Part shown: positions 34,995 through 43,126 of the stretch, one piece after another
Layout: every line of letters starts with the position of its first letter
How positions within the stretch are numbered: the first letter of the stretch is position 1
DNA from: Thermogladius sp.
GTDB taxonomy: Archaea > Thermoproteota > Thermoprotei_A > Sulfolobales > Desulfurococcaceae
Length of the DNA: 51,036 nucleotides
Reading direction: 5' to 3'
NCBI GenBank assembly: GCA_022759365.1
Contig: JAEMPJ010000020.1
Coordinates: 1 to 51,036 of the forward strand
Program-made: the position numbers and the translations under genes
Notes under the pieces: model-generated
What the model was told of the DNA's origin: nothing
The model's input: the letters and a program-made list of their open reading frames with translations, nothing else
The model's database searches: none

Positions 34995-35837
34995 TTAACG
35001 CTGGAGGAAAAACTTCATCCTCTCCAGTATCTCCTCGTCGGAGAAACCGTTTGCTTTCATCACGTTGACTTTATACCTGGCGAGGTCTACTCCTGCCTCA
35101 CCGTACTTCTCGTTGAAGAAGAGAATAATCATTGGATCTATCACGGGCTTAGATGTCATAGACCTCTCGAGACGGACATACCTTAGAGCTTCACGAGTTA
35201 GAATTACCTCGAAGACCCCTCTCCTCGTCTTAACGAGCTCATACATACTTAAGTAAGTGATATCCGCAAGGGCTGAAAGCATGTACAGAGCTACTTCTAG
35301 AAGCCCCTCGGTACCCTTATACGTTGCCAAAACCAGGATAACACCAGTGAAACCTCCTATAATCGCCAGCATGTAGGATATCTCCAAAGACCTAGTTTTG
35401 TAAAACAGGAGAATAGAAATAATAGTTAAACCCACCGGGATCATAAGCGGGAGGAGGCCTAGGTTTAGATAACATAATATGTAACCTAGGAGTGATAGGA
35501 TAAGGGGAGTCGCTAGTTGAACCCTCTGTCTTTTAAACTGATTTAACCCTGAAGCATATGCCTCCCTAAATAATTCCCTAAGCTCCTCAAGCAAAATCAG
35601 CACGCTATTCCTATCTAAATTTGTCTCAAGCGCTACCTCCAGCTGGGCTATTCTATCTAGCATTAAATAGGTCTCCCGAGCCGAATCGGCGTCGAGGATG
35701 TAGAGTTCAAGGTTTACAAGTTTATCGTATAGATCCTCGACCTCCCTTAGAAGGGTGCTGGGGAGAGAATACTTTTCCACAGCGCTCCTCACGAGTTCAA
35801 CCACGTATCGCTCGCGTTGAGTAGCTCCATTCTTCAA
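34995..35837 (-). CDS. Membrane protein with cytoplasmic helical domains, unknown
   Basis: I do not recognise this 280-residue protein. Residues 1-100 are charged and helical. Four hydrophobic segments follow (about 107-125, 127-145, 152-170 and 178-198), and the C-terminal 75 residues are soluble and helical (IDPMIILFFNEKYGEAG, SDEEILERMKFFLQR). It opens with TTG or a nearby codon, and a ten-base palindrome (ATCACGTGAT) lies 9 bases upstream. It is followed by the TIP49 gene after 50 bases. Confidence 0.7.
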   Translation of the reverse strand: MKNGATQRERYVVELVRSAVEKYSLPSTLLREVEDLYDKLVNLELYILDADSARETYLMLDRIAQLEVALETNLDRNSVLILLEELRELFREAYASGLNQFKRQRVQLATPLILSLLGYILCYLNLGLLPLMIPVGLTIISILLFYKTRSLEISYMLAIIGGFTGVILVLATYKGTEGLLEVALYMLSALADITYLSMYELVKTRRGVFEVILTREALRYVRLERSMTSKPVIDPMIILFFNEKYGEAGVDLARYKVNVMKANGFSDEEILERMKFFLQR

Positions 35838-35845
35838 GGCTGATC

Positions 35846-35855
35846 ATCACGTGAT
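35846..35855. promoter_or_regulatory. Palindrome ATCACGTGAT upstream of the 35837 gene
   Basis: A perfect ten-base palindrome sits just upstream of the minus-strand membrane protein start, in the divergent promoter region. It also provides a GTGATGATC segment that could act as ribosome site. A regulatory role is possible but unproven. Confidence 0.3.
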
Positions 35856-35955
35856 CTAAAAGGCTATATCGAGACCCCTGCTTAAAGTTGTTGAGGTTGA
35901 TTTTTATTTTAGTGATATAAGGTAGTAAAGTATTAGTTTGAAGTCGGGTGTTAGC

Positions 35956-36423
35956 GTGTCGAAACCACAACAACCACAAGCAACCAAGGGCAAGGAGTTG
36001 AAGATCGTTACGAGGCATGTCGTCTCGCTCACCGATGTAGAGAAGAACCCTCGGTTGATTAAACTATTGTACATCACATCCCTCTTCAAGGATATAAGCG
36101 AGAAAGCACTCCTCCACCTGTTATACTACATGCGGCAGAATGGCTACGACTTAGGGTATAATTTTGTTGTTATAGGTCAGACGCCTACTAGCAAGGATGT
36201 CTCAAGTGATCTAGCCGTGCTGAAATACCTGGGTTTACTCGAAGTAAACGAGAAGAAGAAACTGGTCACAAGTAGCCTCGGGAAGGAGTTCATTGCCAAA
36301 CACTTGGAGACCACTCTTAAAAACGAGAAGGAGGCAATTGATAAGCTGGTGAACGAGCTGAAAGTTAAAATCGCGCCGATAGATGCAGAAGTTGAAATAA
36401 AGGTTAAGAGACGCCCGGGTTAG
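35956..36423 (+). CDS. Winged-helix-like small protein
   Basis: This protein has 155 residues from the GTG at 35956, which follows GGTGTTAGC; the track opens six codons earlier at TTG. After a Gln/Pro-rich start (KPQQPQATKG) the sequence looks like a winged-helix domain: KLLYITSLFKDISEKALLHLLYYMRQNGYDLGYNF, then SSDLAVLKYLGLLEVNEKKKLVTSSLGKEFIAK, with a typical wing KKKLVTS. A C-terminal helix and strand follow (KVKIAPIDAEVEIKVKRR). It could be a transcription regulator. A TATA-like TTTTTATTTTA lies about 50 bases upstream. Confidence 0.75.
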   Translation: MSKPQQPQATKGKELKIVTRHVVSLTDVEKNPRLIKLLYITSLFKDISEKALLHLLYYMRQNGYDLGYNFVVIGQTPTSKDVSSDLAVLKYLGLLEVNEKKKLVTSSLGKEFIAKHLETTLKNEKEAIDKLVNELKVKIAPIDAEVEIKVKRRPG

Positions 36424-36429
36424 TGCGGT

Positions 36430-36828
36430 TTAGATCTGTAGCTGAATCCTCTTAGACTCCTTTTCCCCCTTCTCGTAGAACAGGAGCGGGTTCAGCTTCC
36501 CTTCAGCAGACAGTTTCTTCAGGAACTCGTTATATTTACTTGTATGCTCTATATCTAAATCTATCAGCCCGTACAACAGAACCCTTAGCTTTTCCCATAG
36601 CTCAACGAGCATCTCCCTCGGCATATGGGCTGTAATAGCGGGATCCTTCAACCACTGGTCGAAGGCTTCAATGGTTCTCATCATGTGCTGGAAGGCCATC
36701 CTGGAAAGCAATATCAACGCCAGCCTGTCAGCCTCCTTGTAGTCTGCCTCTGCTTTTTTAAAGCTTTCCCTAACCTCCTCCTGTCTTTTAACCCAGGCTT
36801 CCAGGTTAGAGAAGAAGTCTGCCATCAC
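36430..36828 (-). CDS. DUF2153-like helical protein
   Basis: This 132-residue protein is all helical and resembles the archaeal DUF2153 family, with the characteristic DLDIEHTSKYNEFLKKLSAEGKLNPLLFYEK ending and an MPREMLVELWEKLR segment. No catalytic motif is evident and the function is unknown. It lies 61 bases downstream of the Trm112-like gene and ends six bases from the convergent winged-helix gene. Confidence 0.75.
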   Translation of the reverse strand: MMADFFSNLEAWVKRQEEVRESFKKAEADYKEADRLALILLSRMAFQHMMRTIEAFDQWLKDPAITAHMPREMLVELWEKLRVLLYGLIDLDIEHTSKYNEFLKKLSAEGKLNPLLFYEKGEKESKRIQLQI

Positions 36829-36889
36829 ATCTCACTCCCACATTCGTTACCTAGCTTCAATTATTTAAGCTCCTTAATAAGCTTCAGTG

Positions 36890-37285
36890 TCACGATGACT
36901 TGAGCAGGTTAAACGGCTTCCCCTCCTTCACTATTTTCTCCGGGAGCTTATCCTTGTATGTTTCGAGGAATTTAATATCCGACTCAGCCTTCCTCTTCTT
37001 GTCTGGTAGCAAGTAGACTATACCGTTCTTGATCGGGTACCATCTACCACAGTTGGGGCAGTACAAGACCCCCGTCTTAATGCCTATCCTAATACATTTC
37101 TCGCATGGGTACTGCTCCCCCTTCACCACAGGCTTGTTTAGGAACGCACAGTAGTTGCGGCAAATAGGGAATTCGAGGCCTGATGTATCCACATCCTGCT
37201 CCTCGGACTCCAATACAATGAGCTGTAACGGGTGGTGCTTGCACTCCACGCACCTGATGAAGTCTACTCCCCAGTACCTCATCAT
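36890..37285 (-). CDS. Trm112-family zinc protein
   Basis: Trm112 proteins activate methyltransferases acting on tRNA, rRNA and release factors. The N-terminal CVECKHHPLQL and the closing TGVLYCPNCGRWYPIKNGIVYLLPDKKR match the family. An inserted cysteine-rich middle part (CRNYCAFL ... CEKCIRIG) makes it longer (131 residues) than the usual 60-70 and gives a second possible zinc site, as in some crenarchaeal members. The ATG overlaps the glmM stop by four bases. Confidence 0.85.
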   Translation of the reverse strand: MMRYWGVDFIRCVECKHHPLQLIVLESEEQDVDTSGLEFPICRNYCAFLNKPVVKGEQYPCEKCIRIGIKTGVLYCPNCGRWYPIKNGIVYLLPDKKRKAESDIKFLETYKDKLPEKIVKEGKPFNLLKSS

Positions 37286-38658
37286 TGTTCTCCACCCTCG
37301 ATACTCCTGACGATCCCCTCGATCACATCGAGTAACTCCTTTGCCTTGTCTTCACTCTCGGCTTCCAGCATTACTCTGAGTAAGGGCTCGGTTCCGCTCG
37401 GCCTCACGAGGAACCAATACCCCTTGCCAATCACCTTCACACCGTCGACTGTTATCTGCCTCTCGTGTTTGAACATTTCTTTCACCTTTTCCACAACGAT
37501 CAAAGCCTTCTCCCTATCCATCCTATATTTCTTCTTTACAACAAACATTTTGGGGAGCCTATCGTAGAGCTCGCTTGGCTTCAATCTTAGGCGCGCGAGC
37601 ATCTCAAGGAAGAGAGCCATGGTCATCCCCCCGTCCCGGACATACTGGTGAGGAGGATACATGAAGCCCCCGTTCTCCTCGAACCCGCAGAGCGCGTCGG
37701 GGTGTTTCTTCATCTCGTGTGCTATGTCTACGCTCCCGACTCTAAGCCAAACAACGCTCACTCCTAGAGGTTTAAGCACATCTTCAACCACCATGCTACT
37801 CGAGACTGCCGTGAAGACTTTAACGCCTTTTTCACCGCGCTCCTTCTTCAAATAGCTGGCTAGGAGAGTTGCCGTCCTATCCCCCCACTGTACAACACCG
37901 TTCTCGTCTATCACTATAACCCTGTCCGCGTCAGCGTCATGCGCGAATCCAGCTACAGCACCATACTCTCTTACAAGTTTGGCCGTCGTGACAAGGGTCT
38001 CAGGAGTTGGCTCGGGGTTTCTCGAAGGGAAGTACGGGTTGAAAGTCCCGTTCACCACGATTGGCTGGACACCCAGCTTCATCGCGATTCTAGGCGTAGT
38101 CAACGCCCCAACACTATTAACCGGGTCTACCAAGACCCTGAAGCCCGCTTTTGATATCGCCTCCCTGTCAACCAGCTTGACCACGTTGTCGACGTATATC
38201 TCATTGCAAACCTTGTAATCCACGACATCGCTTACAATACTCCTCCAGCTTGGTGTCCTGAATCTAGTGTTCAAGTATATGTCCTCGATCGCGTCCTCGC
38301 TCTCCCTCGGGATCTCAATACCATCCGGCCCTATCACCTTGATACCGTTATACTCGGGTGGGTTATGGCTGGCCGTGATCATAACTCCCCCATCAAAGCC
38401 CCCTTCCTTAACGCAGTATTGTAAGGCAGGGGTCGGCGTATACCCTGCGTCGTAGACTCTCACACCCGAGGATAAAAGAGCACCTATAACAATACTCTTA
38501 ATCATATCTCCACCAGCCCTAGCATCCCTGCCCACAAGTATCCTAGCACCCTCGTCGAAGAAGCTACCGATGGCCAGCGACATCTTTAAAACAAACTCGG
38601 GTGTAAGAGTCTCGTTAACCACGCCTCGAATACCGTCTGTCCCGAAGAAACGGCCCAA
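37282..38658 (-). CDS. glmM: Phosphoglucosamine mutase / phosphohexomutase
   Basis: The 458-residue alpha-D-phosphohexomutase interconverts 6-phospho and 1-phospho forms of glucosamine, or of glucose/mannose. It begins FFGTDGIRGVVNETLTPEFVLK, carries the phosphoserine loop VMITASHNPPEYNGIKV, the metal loop FAHDADADRVIVID, the sugar-binding CGFEENGGFMYP, and the phosphate-binding VRPSGTEPLLRVM. The TTG start follows GAGGGTGTGATCA, and a strong TATA box lies about 25 bases upstream of that. GlmM is the best guess; archaeal enzymes are often bifunctional. Confidence 0.94.
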   Translation of the reverse strand: MGRFFGTDGIRGVVNETLTPEFVLKMSLAIGSFFDEGARILVGRDARAGGDMIKSIVIGALLSSGVRVYDAGYTPTPALQYCVKEGGFDGGVMITASHNPPEYNGIKVIGPDGIEIPRESEDAIEDIYLNTRFRTPSWRSIVSDVVDYKVCNEIYVDNVVKLVDREAISKAGFRVLVDPVNSVGALTTPRIAMKLGVQPIVVNGTFNPYFPSRNPEPTPETLVTTAKLVREYGAVAGFAHDADADRVIVIDENGVVQWGDRTATLLASYLKKERGEKGVKVFTAVSSSMVVEDVLKPLGVSVVWLRVGSVDIAHEMKKHPDALCGFEENGGFMYPPHQYVRDGGMTMALFLEMLARLRLKPSELYDRLPKMFVVKKKYRMDREKALIVVEKVKEMFKHERQITVDGVKVIGKGYWFLVRPSGTEPLLRVMLEAESEDKAKELLDVIEGIVRSIEGGEQ

Positions 38659-38677
38659 TGATCACACCCTCGCCTAG

Positions 38678-38687
38678 TTAAATATAA
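38678..38687 (-). promoter_or_regulatory. TATA box of glmM
   Basis: On the minus strand GACTTATATTTAACT is an excellent TATA box about 25 bases before the ribosome site and TTG start, predicting a very short leader. Confidence 0.6.
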
Positions 38688-38744
38688 GTCGTTCTATCAA
38701 ATATTTTAACATAAGCTGACACGTGTAGCATAAGGATTCAGGAG

Positions 38745-39062
38745 ATGTATGTCGTGATAATAGTGTCGAAGGGTTGCCGTAGCTTGAAGGCTATTCTCGC
38801 CGAGAGCAGTGGCTGGAGGAGAGTTCTAATGTTTAGCAGGGAGGTTGAGGAGGATGCTAGAGAGGCTGCAAGGGAGTTAAAGGGGGATGCGGTGATAATC
38901 AATGTGAGGAATTTAAGCGAGGAGAACTTGTTGAAGATCTATACGAAGTATCCTCCTCGGCTTGTCTTAAACTGTGACTGCTCCTCCACGTTCAACCATT
39001 ATATTGAGCTTGTTAGAGCAAGTGGCGTTAAAGAGGTAAATTACTGTCTTGACGGGAGGTAA
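38745..39062 (+). CDS. Small protein upstream of rnhB, unknown
   Basis: I do not recognise this 105-residue protein. It alternates strands and helices in a Rossmann-like or restriction-endonuclease-like small alpha/beta pattern: MYVVIIVSKGCRSLKAILA, KGDAVIINVRNL, PRLVLNCDCSSTFNHYI, VKEVNYCLDGR. The ATG is preceded by TTCAGGAG. Its 3' end overlaps the rnhB start by 14 bases, indicating coupling to RNase HII. Confidence 0.65.
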   Translation: MYVVIIVSKGCRSLKAILAESSGWRRVLMFSREVEEDAREAARELKGDAVIINVRNLSEENLLKIYTKYPPRLVLNCDCSSTFNHYIELVRASGVKEVNYCLDGR

Positions 39063-39771
39063 AATTATAATAGGTATAGATGAGGCTGGCAGAGGCCCGT
39101 TAATAGGCGATATGGTCGTCTCATGTGTAGTCATACACGACATACATTTGGCTAAGCTAACTGAGATAGGGGTGAGAGATAGCAAGGTGCTTTCACCCAA
39201 GAAGAGGGAGAGGATTAGGGAGATCGCTCTAAGAGACCTGCCATTATCATTCATAGCGGTCTACGTTAACACGAGGAGAGTTGACTCGGAGAACCTGAAT
39301 ACAACTACCTCCGAGGCTATCAAGAAGCTCCTCCACGTGGTTTCCACGTTGTTTTGGCGTGGCGAGGAGGTTGAGATATATGTTGACGAGGTGAAAGGTG
39401 TTGAAACAAGTCTGAGAGCCTATTCTAGAAGGCTGTTTGGAAATAGACTGGTCCGCTTCGTCATGGAGGCGAACGCGGACTCGAAGTACCCTGTCGTCTC
39501 AATGGCGAGTATTATAGCCAAGACGCTTAGAGACGAGAGTATTACGCCGGGAAAGCTTTTGTTTGGCGATTATGGCTCGGGATACTCAACCGACCCAAAA
39601 ACCATCCAGTGGGTTAGGGAGAATGCTGGCTTAAACCCCCCTCTCATTGTCAGATTAAAGTGGAAGAACCTCAAACACATTGCACCCAACTGGTATAGGG
39701 GCTCGCCGAACCTCCTGTATTTCATTAGAGGTGGGGGCGAGGATGGTAACAAACCTTCCAGCCGAGGCTAA
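39049..39771 (+). CDS. rnhB: Ribonuclease HII
   Basis: RNase HII removes RNA from RNA-DNA hybrids and single ribonucleotides in DNA. The 240-residue protein starts with the catalytic GIDEAGRGPLIGDMVVSCVV (Asp-Glu pair), followed by DSKVLSPKKRERI, the third acid in EIYVDEVKG, and EANADSKYPVVSMASIIAKTLRDE with the fourth Asp. The TTG start lies inside the previous gene. The stop overlaps the GTPase gene by 29 bases, so three genes are coupled. Confidence 0.96.
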   Translation: MTGGKIIIGIDEAGRGPLIGDMVVSCVVIHDIHLAKLTEIGVRDSKVLSPKKRERIREIALRDLPLSFIAVYVNTRRVDSENLNTTTSEAIKKLLHVVSTLFWRGEEVEIYVDEVKGVETSLRAYSRRLFGNRLVRFVMEANADSKYPVVSMASIIAKTLRDESITPGKLLFGDYGSGYSTDPKTIQWVRENAGLNPPLIVRLKWKNLKHIAPNWYRGSPNLLYFIRGGGEDGNKPSSRG

Positions 39772-40906
39772 GGCAAAGTGGTTGAAGGTGCTTGAGGCAC
39801 GTACTATAGAGGAGAAGATTAAGGCCTTAGAGGACTTCCTGTCCGCTGTACCAAAGCATAAGGGTACTGAGAACCTGAGAGAGTGGGCTACGAAGAGGCT
39901 TGCGGAGCTTAGAGAGGAATTAGAGGAGAGGAAAAAGAAGAGTGTGAGAAGAGGGCTCAGCTTCCTCGTTGAGAAAGAGGGTGCCGCCCAAGTAGTCTTG
40001 GTCGGGCTACCTAACTCCGGGAAAAGCCTGTTGATTCAGAGATTAACCGGGGCTAGGACAAGAGTTTCGGATGTCCCCTTCAGCACTACATTCCCTCAAG
40101 TAGGCATGTTGAAATACGAGGACATATACTTCCAGCTGGTGGACACGCCGCCTATCCTACCTGGGAGAGGCCCCTTCAACAATCGTGTCATGGGATTATG
40201 CCGGAACGCGGACTTGATTATGATCATCCTTGACGCCACGAGGGATGTCGTGAAGGATTACCTAGACATAAGAGGAGAGCTCGAGTCAGCTGGGATACTC
40301 CTATCCAAAGCTAAGGGAAGAGTGGAGATAGAGAGATATAAGACCGGGAAGGTTGGGATCAAGGTTACTATGATGGGGGAGCTCGTGGACGCAACTATTG
40401 AGGACGTCAAGAGGCTTCTTGCCTCCTACAATATACACAACGCCCACGTGAGGATTATAGGTAGAGTTACGCTTGACGATGTAGAACACGCTATATTCGG
40501 GAACGTCCAATACAAACCTTCCATAGTGGTTGTAAATAAAATTGACGTAGGGGATGTAAGAGCGGTTGAGTACTTGAGGAAAAACACGGATGTGGAGGGA
40601 AGTATACTAGGTGTCTCAGCCCTAACAGGCCAGGGCCTAGAGAAGCTTGGCGAGCTCATTTTCAAAGAGCTCGAGATCATAAGGGTCTACACGAAGTCCC
40701 CTAATAGCGGTGTCTCGGATAAACCCCTCATATTGAGGAAGGGCGCTACAGTGCTCGACGTCGCTAAGAGAATCCACAAGGATTTCGTCGAGAACTTCCA
40801 CTACGCCAGGGTATGGGGGCCCTCCTCGAAATACCCTGGGGAGCGAGTCGGGTTAGACCATGTTCTAATGGATAAGGATATTGTTGAGATCCACCTAAAA
40901 GAGTAA
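39743..40906 (+). CDS. DRG/Obg-type GTPase with TGS domain
   Basis: This is a DRG-family GTP-binding protein, thought to act on ribosomes. G1 is VLVGLPNSGKSLLIQ, G2 FSTTFPQVG, G3 VDTPP, and G4 VVNKID, and the last 75 residues form a TGS domain (IRVYTKSPNSGVSDKPLILRKGATVLDVAKRIHKD ... VEIHLKE). The N-terminal helical part (RTIEEKIKALEDFL ... ELREELEERKKKS) matches DRG helical ends. The track opens at 39680; the ATG at 39743 after GTGGGGGCGAGG gives 387 residues and a natural N-terminus. Confidence 0.94.
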   Translation: MVTNLPAEAKAKWLKVLEARTIEEKIKALEDFLSAVPKHKGTENLREWATKRLAELREELEERKKKSVRRGLSFLVEKEGAAQVVLVGLPNSGKSLLIQRLTGARTRVSDVPFSTTFPQVGMLKYEDIYFQLVDTPPILPGRGPFNNRVMGLCRNADLIMIILDATRDVVKDYLDIRGELESAGILLSKAKGRVEIERYKTGKVGIKVTMMGELVDATIEDVKRLLASYNIHNAHVRIIGRVTLDDVEHAIFGNVQYKPSIVVVNKIDVGDVRAVEYLRKNTDVEGSILGVSALTGQGLEKLGELIFKELEIIRVYTKSPNSGVSDKPLILRKGATVLDVAKRIHKDFVENFHYARVWGPSSKYPGERVGLDHVLMDKDIVEIHLKE

Positions 40907-41054
40907 AAATTCCCTGTGGCCTACTCATTCCCACACGTTAAGCAAGCCTATATTCATCGGCTCGGTTACCCCTGAGCCTTTCACCAGCTCAAGAGGCATG
41001 ACTTACCTCATCGCCTCGAATCAAGTAATGGTTTTGTAAGTTTATGTTTTAACG
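40907..41054. other. Convergent 148-base gap
   Basis: The gap lies between the GTPase and cdvC ends. It contains a short hairpin (GGCTC ... GAGCC, 40959-40978) that may help terminate the plus-strand transcript, and T-rich sequence TTTGTAAGTTTATGTTTTAACG near 41033-41054. I see no further feature. Confidence 0.4.
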
Positions 41055-42209
41055 TTATGACGCACCATGCTGGTCATACCATATCTTGTAAGCCTCGATT
41101 ATTTTAGGTGATATACTCGGCTTCCTCCTCTTAATGACCTGGATGAAATCGTCCATGGTGAGCTTCCTCTCAACTGTGGGTGTGTTCTTGCCGTCAGATT
41201 TTTCATTGAGCTCCTCAGCTATATTGTTCTGAACCTCCTTCACTATTGATGCTATATCGGCGGAACTATAGCCCTCCGTCATCTCGGCAAGTTTATCTAG
41301 ATCCAGCTCGTCAGCCTTGTATACGTTCGAGAGCTTATCAATGTAATATTTGAAGAGCTGTTTCCTGACCTCTTTGTCGGGTGGAGGGACGTAGATCCTC
41401 TTCTCGAACCTCCTTATGAAGCCTATGTCCAGTTTCCAAGGCTTGTTTGTAGCACCTATCACGAATACGGGGAGTTTACTATTCTCCTTCTCCTTCAAAC
41501 CATCCATCTCCATAAGGAACTGGTTTCTCATCCTCTTCTCACCTCCAACCTCGTCGCTGTACTCCTGGAATAACCCGTCGACTTCGTCGATGAATATTAT
41601 TACAGGCGTCCCTTTGGACGCGATCTCCCGCGCCTTATCGAATACTTTAGCCACATTTTTCTCAGCCTCACCAAGCCACTTGCTCATGATTGTGGCTGGG
41701 CTAACGTTTATTAGAGCGGCATTGATCTCGTTCGCGAGCGCGATCGAGATCTCTGTCTTACCGCAACCAGGGGGCCCGAAGAGAAGTATACCCTTCGGCC
41801 AGCCCAGTGGATAAAGGTGCGGTGTTTTAACAGGGTAGATCACAGCTCTCTTCAGAGCTTTCTTGACCTCCTCTAAGTCGACGAGGTCGTCGAATTTTTT
41901 CTTGTTGCTCCTCTTATCTGGCATTAAGACCTCAACATCGTCTTTAGCCGACTCAGCAGTGGACCCGCCCGGCACGCTAGCTTTCTCCATGTGTTTTTCC
42001 AGGATTTCTATCCTTAGTTTGTACTTAGCTATCAAATCCTTGTAGAAGTCGGCTAGCGAGTTATCTGGGTAGAGGGAGAGATACTTCGAGAACAGCTCGA
42101 TTGCCTCCTTGTAGTACTTTATAGCCTTCTCGTATTCACCCTTCTTATCTAACTCTACAGCCAGCTTAGCGTACTCCGTTCCTTTCTCGACAAGATAATG
42201 CATGGCCAT
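41055..42209 (-). CDS. cdvC: CdvC: Vps4-like AAA+ ATPase with MIT domain
   Basis: CdvC disassembles ESCRT-III filaments during cell division. Residues 1-75 form the MIT domain (HYLVEKGTEYAKLAVELDKKGEYEKAIKYYKEAIELF), which binds CdvB. After a linker comes the AAA+ core: Walker A GPPGCGKTEISIALA, pore loop SKWLGEAEKNV, Walker B IIFIDEVDGLF, sensor 1 VIGATNKPWKLD, and the arginine finger region FIRRFEKRIYVP. The C-terminal Vps4 helix follows. The track starts at TTG 42242, overlapping the cdvB stop. I prefer ATG 42209, which follows GGGGGAGGGGG and begins next to the MIT domain, giving 384 residues. Confidence 0.96.
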   Translation of the reverse strand: MAMHYLVEKGTEYAKLAVELDKKGEYEKAIKYYKEAIELFSKYLSLYPDNSLADFYKDLIAKYKLRIEILEKHMEKASVPGGSTAESAKDDVEVLMPDKRSNKKKFDDLVDLEEVKKALKRAVIYPVKTPHLYPLGWPKGILLFGPPGCGKTEISIALANEINAALINVSPATIMSKWLGEAEKNVAKVFDKAREIASKGTPVIIFIDEVDGLFQEYSDEVGGEKRMRNQFLMEMDGLKEKENSKLPVFVIGATNKPWKLDIGFIRRFEKRIYVPPPDKEVRKQLFKYYIDKLSNVYKADELDLDKLAEMTEGYSSADIASIVKEVQNNIAEELNEKSDGKNTPTVERKLTMDDFIQVIKRRKPSISPKIIEAYKIWYDQHGAS

Positions 42210-42238
42210 GTGGCCCCCTCCCCCGCGGGAAAAAGTGT

Positions 42239-43063
42239 TCAATACCTTTTGACTTTGATCAACCCTTTCTCCTCAAGAAACCTCAACGCTTCGAAGACCT
42301 TCTCTTTACTAACCCTGTATTTCAGGGTAAACGTCTGAATATCCAGGATGCCGCCGTTACCTCTTATCTCGTCTAAAAGCCAGTGGGCTACCACGTTGAC
42401 AGGTACAGCTATCTCTGGTGTAGCTTTCTTACTTGGGCTTTGCTTAGTTTGGTTGCTGGAAGCAGGTATCTCCTGCGGGGGTGGAGGGGGTAGCTGAACT
42501 TGTTGTTTAGCTCTTGCTTCTACAGAAGACTCCTGGGTTTCTCTCCTAGGAACAGTGATAGTTGTTGTAACCGGCTCCATATTAGATGCGACCATGATGC
42601 TGGCCACCTTCCTCTCCACCTCGTTCAGCATGCTCGTCAGCTCAGGCGCTATCCTCTCGACCTCCGGCCTCACATCTTGTAGCTCTCTGATCACCTCTGG
42701 CAACATCTTCATAGGTTCTTCTACGAGCGTGAGCGTCTCAAGCCTATATCTCACTCTCAGTAGATCGTATGTGACTTTCTCGAAAATCCCGATGAGGCTT
42801 GAAATATGCTTCATCTCCTCGTCGAATATTGCTTGATACTCGGATTTACCATCCTGGGCAGCCATCTTCGACCTTTTGGAATGCTCCTCTAACGCTGACT
42901 TCAAACCCCTCTTAGACGACTCTATCCCGTTAATTATCCTGTCTAATATGACTATGGCATCGTAGAGATTCTTCACGGTTGGATCCTTTGGCTTAAACAT
43001 CCACATGAGTCTCGACAATACTCCTCCTCGCGAGATAGTGCCGGACATAGACAAGCTTGACAC
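42239..43063 (-). CDS. cdvB: CdvB: ESCRT-III homologue
   Basis: CdvB polymerises at the division site. The 274-residue protein has the basic ESCRT-III helical core (KDPTVKNLYDAIVILDRIINGIESSKRGLKSALEEHSKRS ... FEKVTYDLLRVRYRLETLTL). A proline-rich MIM2-like segment follows (VQLPPPPPQEIP, about 190-205), which should bind the MIT domain of CdvC. It ends with a winged-helix module (TFTLKYRVSKEKVFEALRFLEEKGLIKVKR), used to bind CdvA. A TATA box at 43094-43106 suggests cdvBC has its own promoter; TTG or ATG a few codons inside are alternative starts. Confidence 0.96.
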   Translation of the reverse strand: MSSLSMSGTISRGGVLSRLMWMFKPKDPTVKNLYDAIVILDRIINGIESSKRGLKSALEEHSKRSKMAAQDGKSEYQAIFDEEMKHISSLIGIFEKVTYDLLRVRYRLETLTLVEEPMKMLPEVIRELQDVRPEVERIAPELTSMLNEVERKVASIMVASNMEPVTTTITVPRRETQESSVEARAKQQVQLPPPPPQEIPASSNQTKQSPSKKATPEIAVPVNVVAHWLLDEIRGNGGILDIQTFTLKYRVSKEKVFEALRFLEEKGLIKVKRY

Positions 43064-43093
43064 CTTGCTGTTGGAAACATGGGTTTAGGAAGG

Positions 43094-43106
43094 CTTTTAA
43101 AAAACC
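43094..43106 (-). promoter_or_regulatory. cdvBC promoter TATA / cdvA terminator
   Basis: In the 63-base spacer the minus strand reads GGTTTTTTAAAAGCC. The T-run could terminate cdvA transcripts, and the TTTTAAAAG part is a TATA box about 35-45 bases before the cdvB start. Separate cdvA and cdvBC transcription is known from Sulfolobus. Confidence 0.5.
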
Positions 43107-43126
43107 GTCAGAGTCTTATCCCGATA

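Noticed and set aside
40950-41010. Minus-strand GCGATGA and GCCGATGA motifs resembling C boxes in the gap before cdvC
   Set aside because: No CTGA-type D box occurs at a proper distance, so a guide RNA is not supported.
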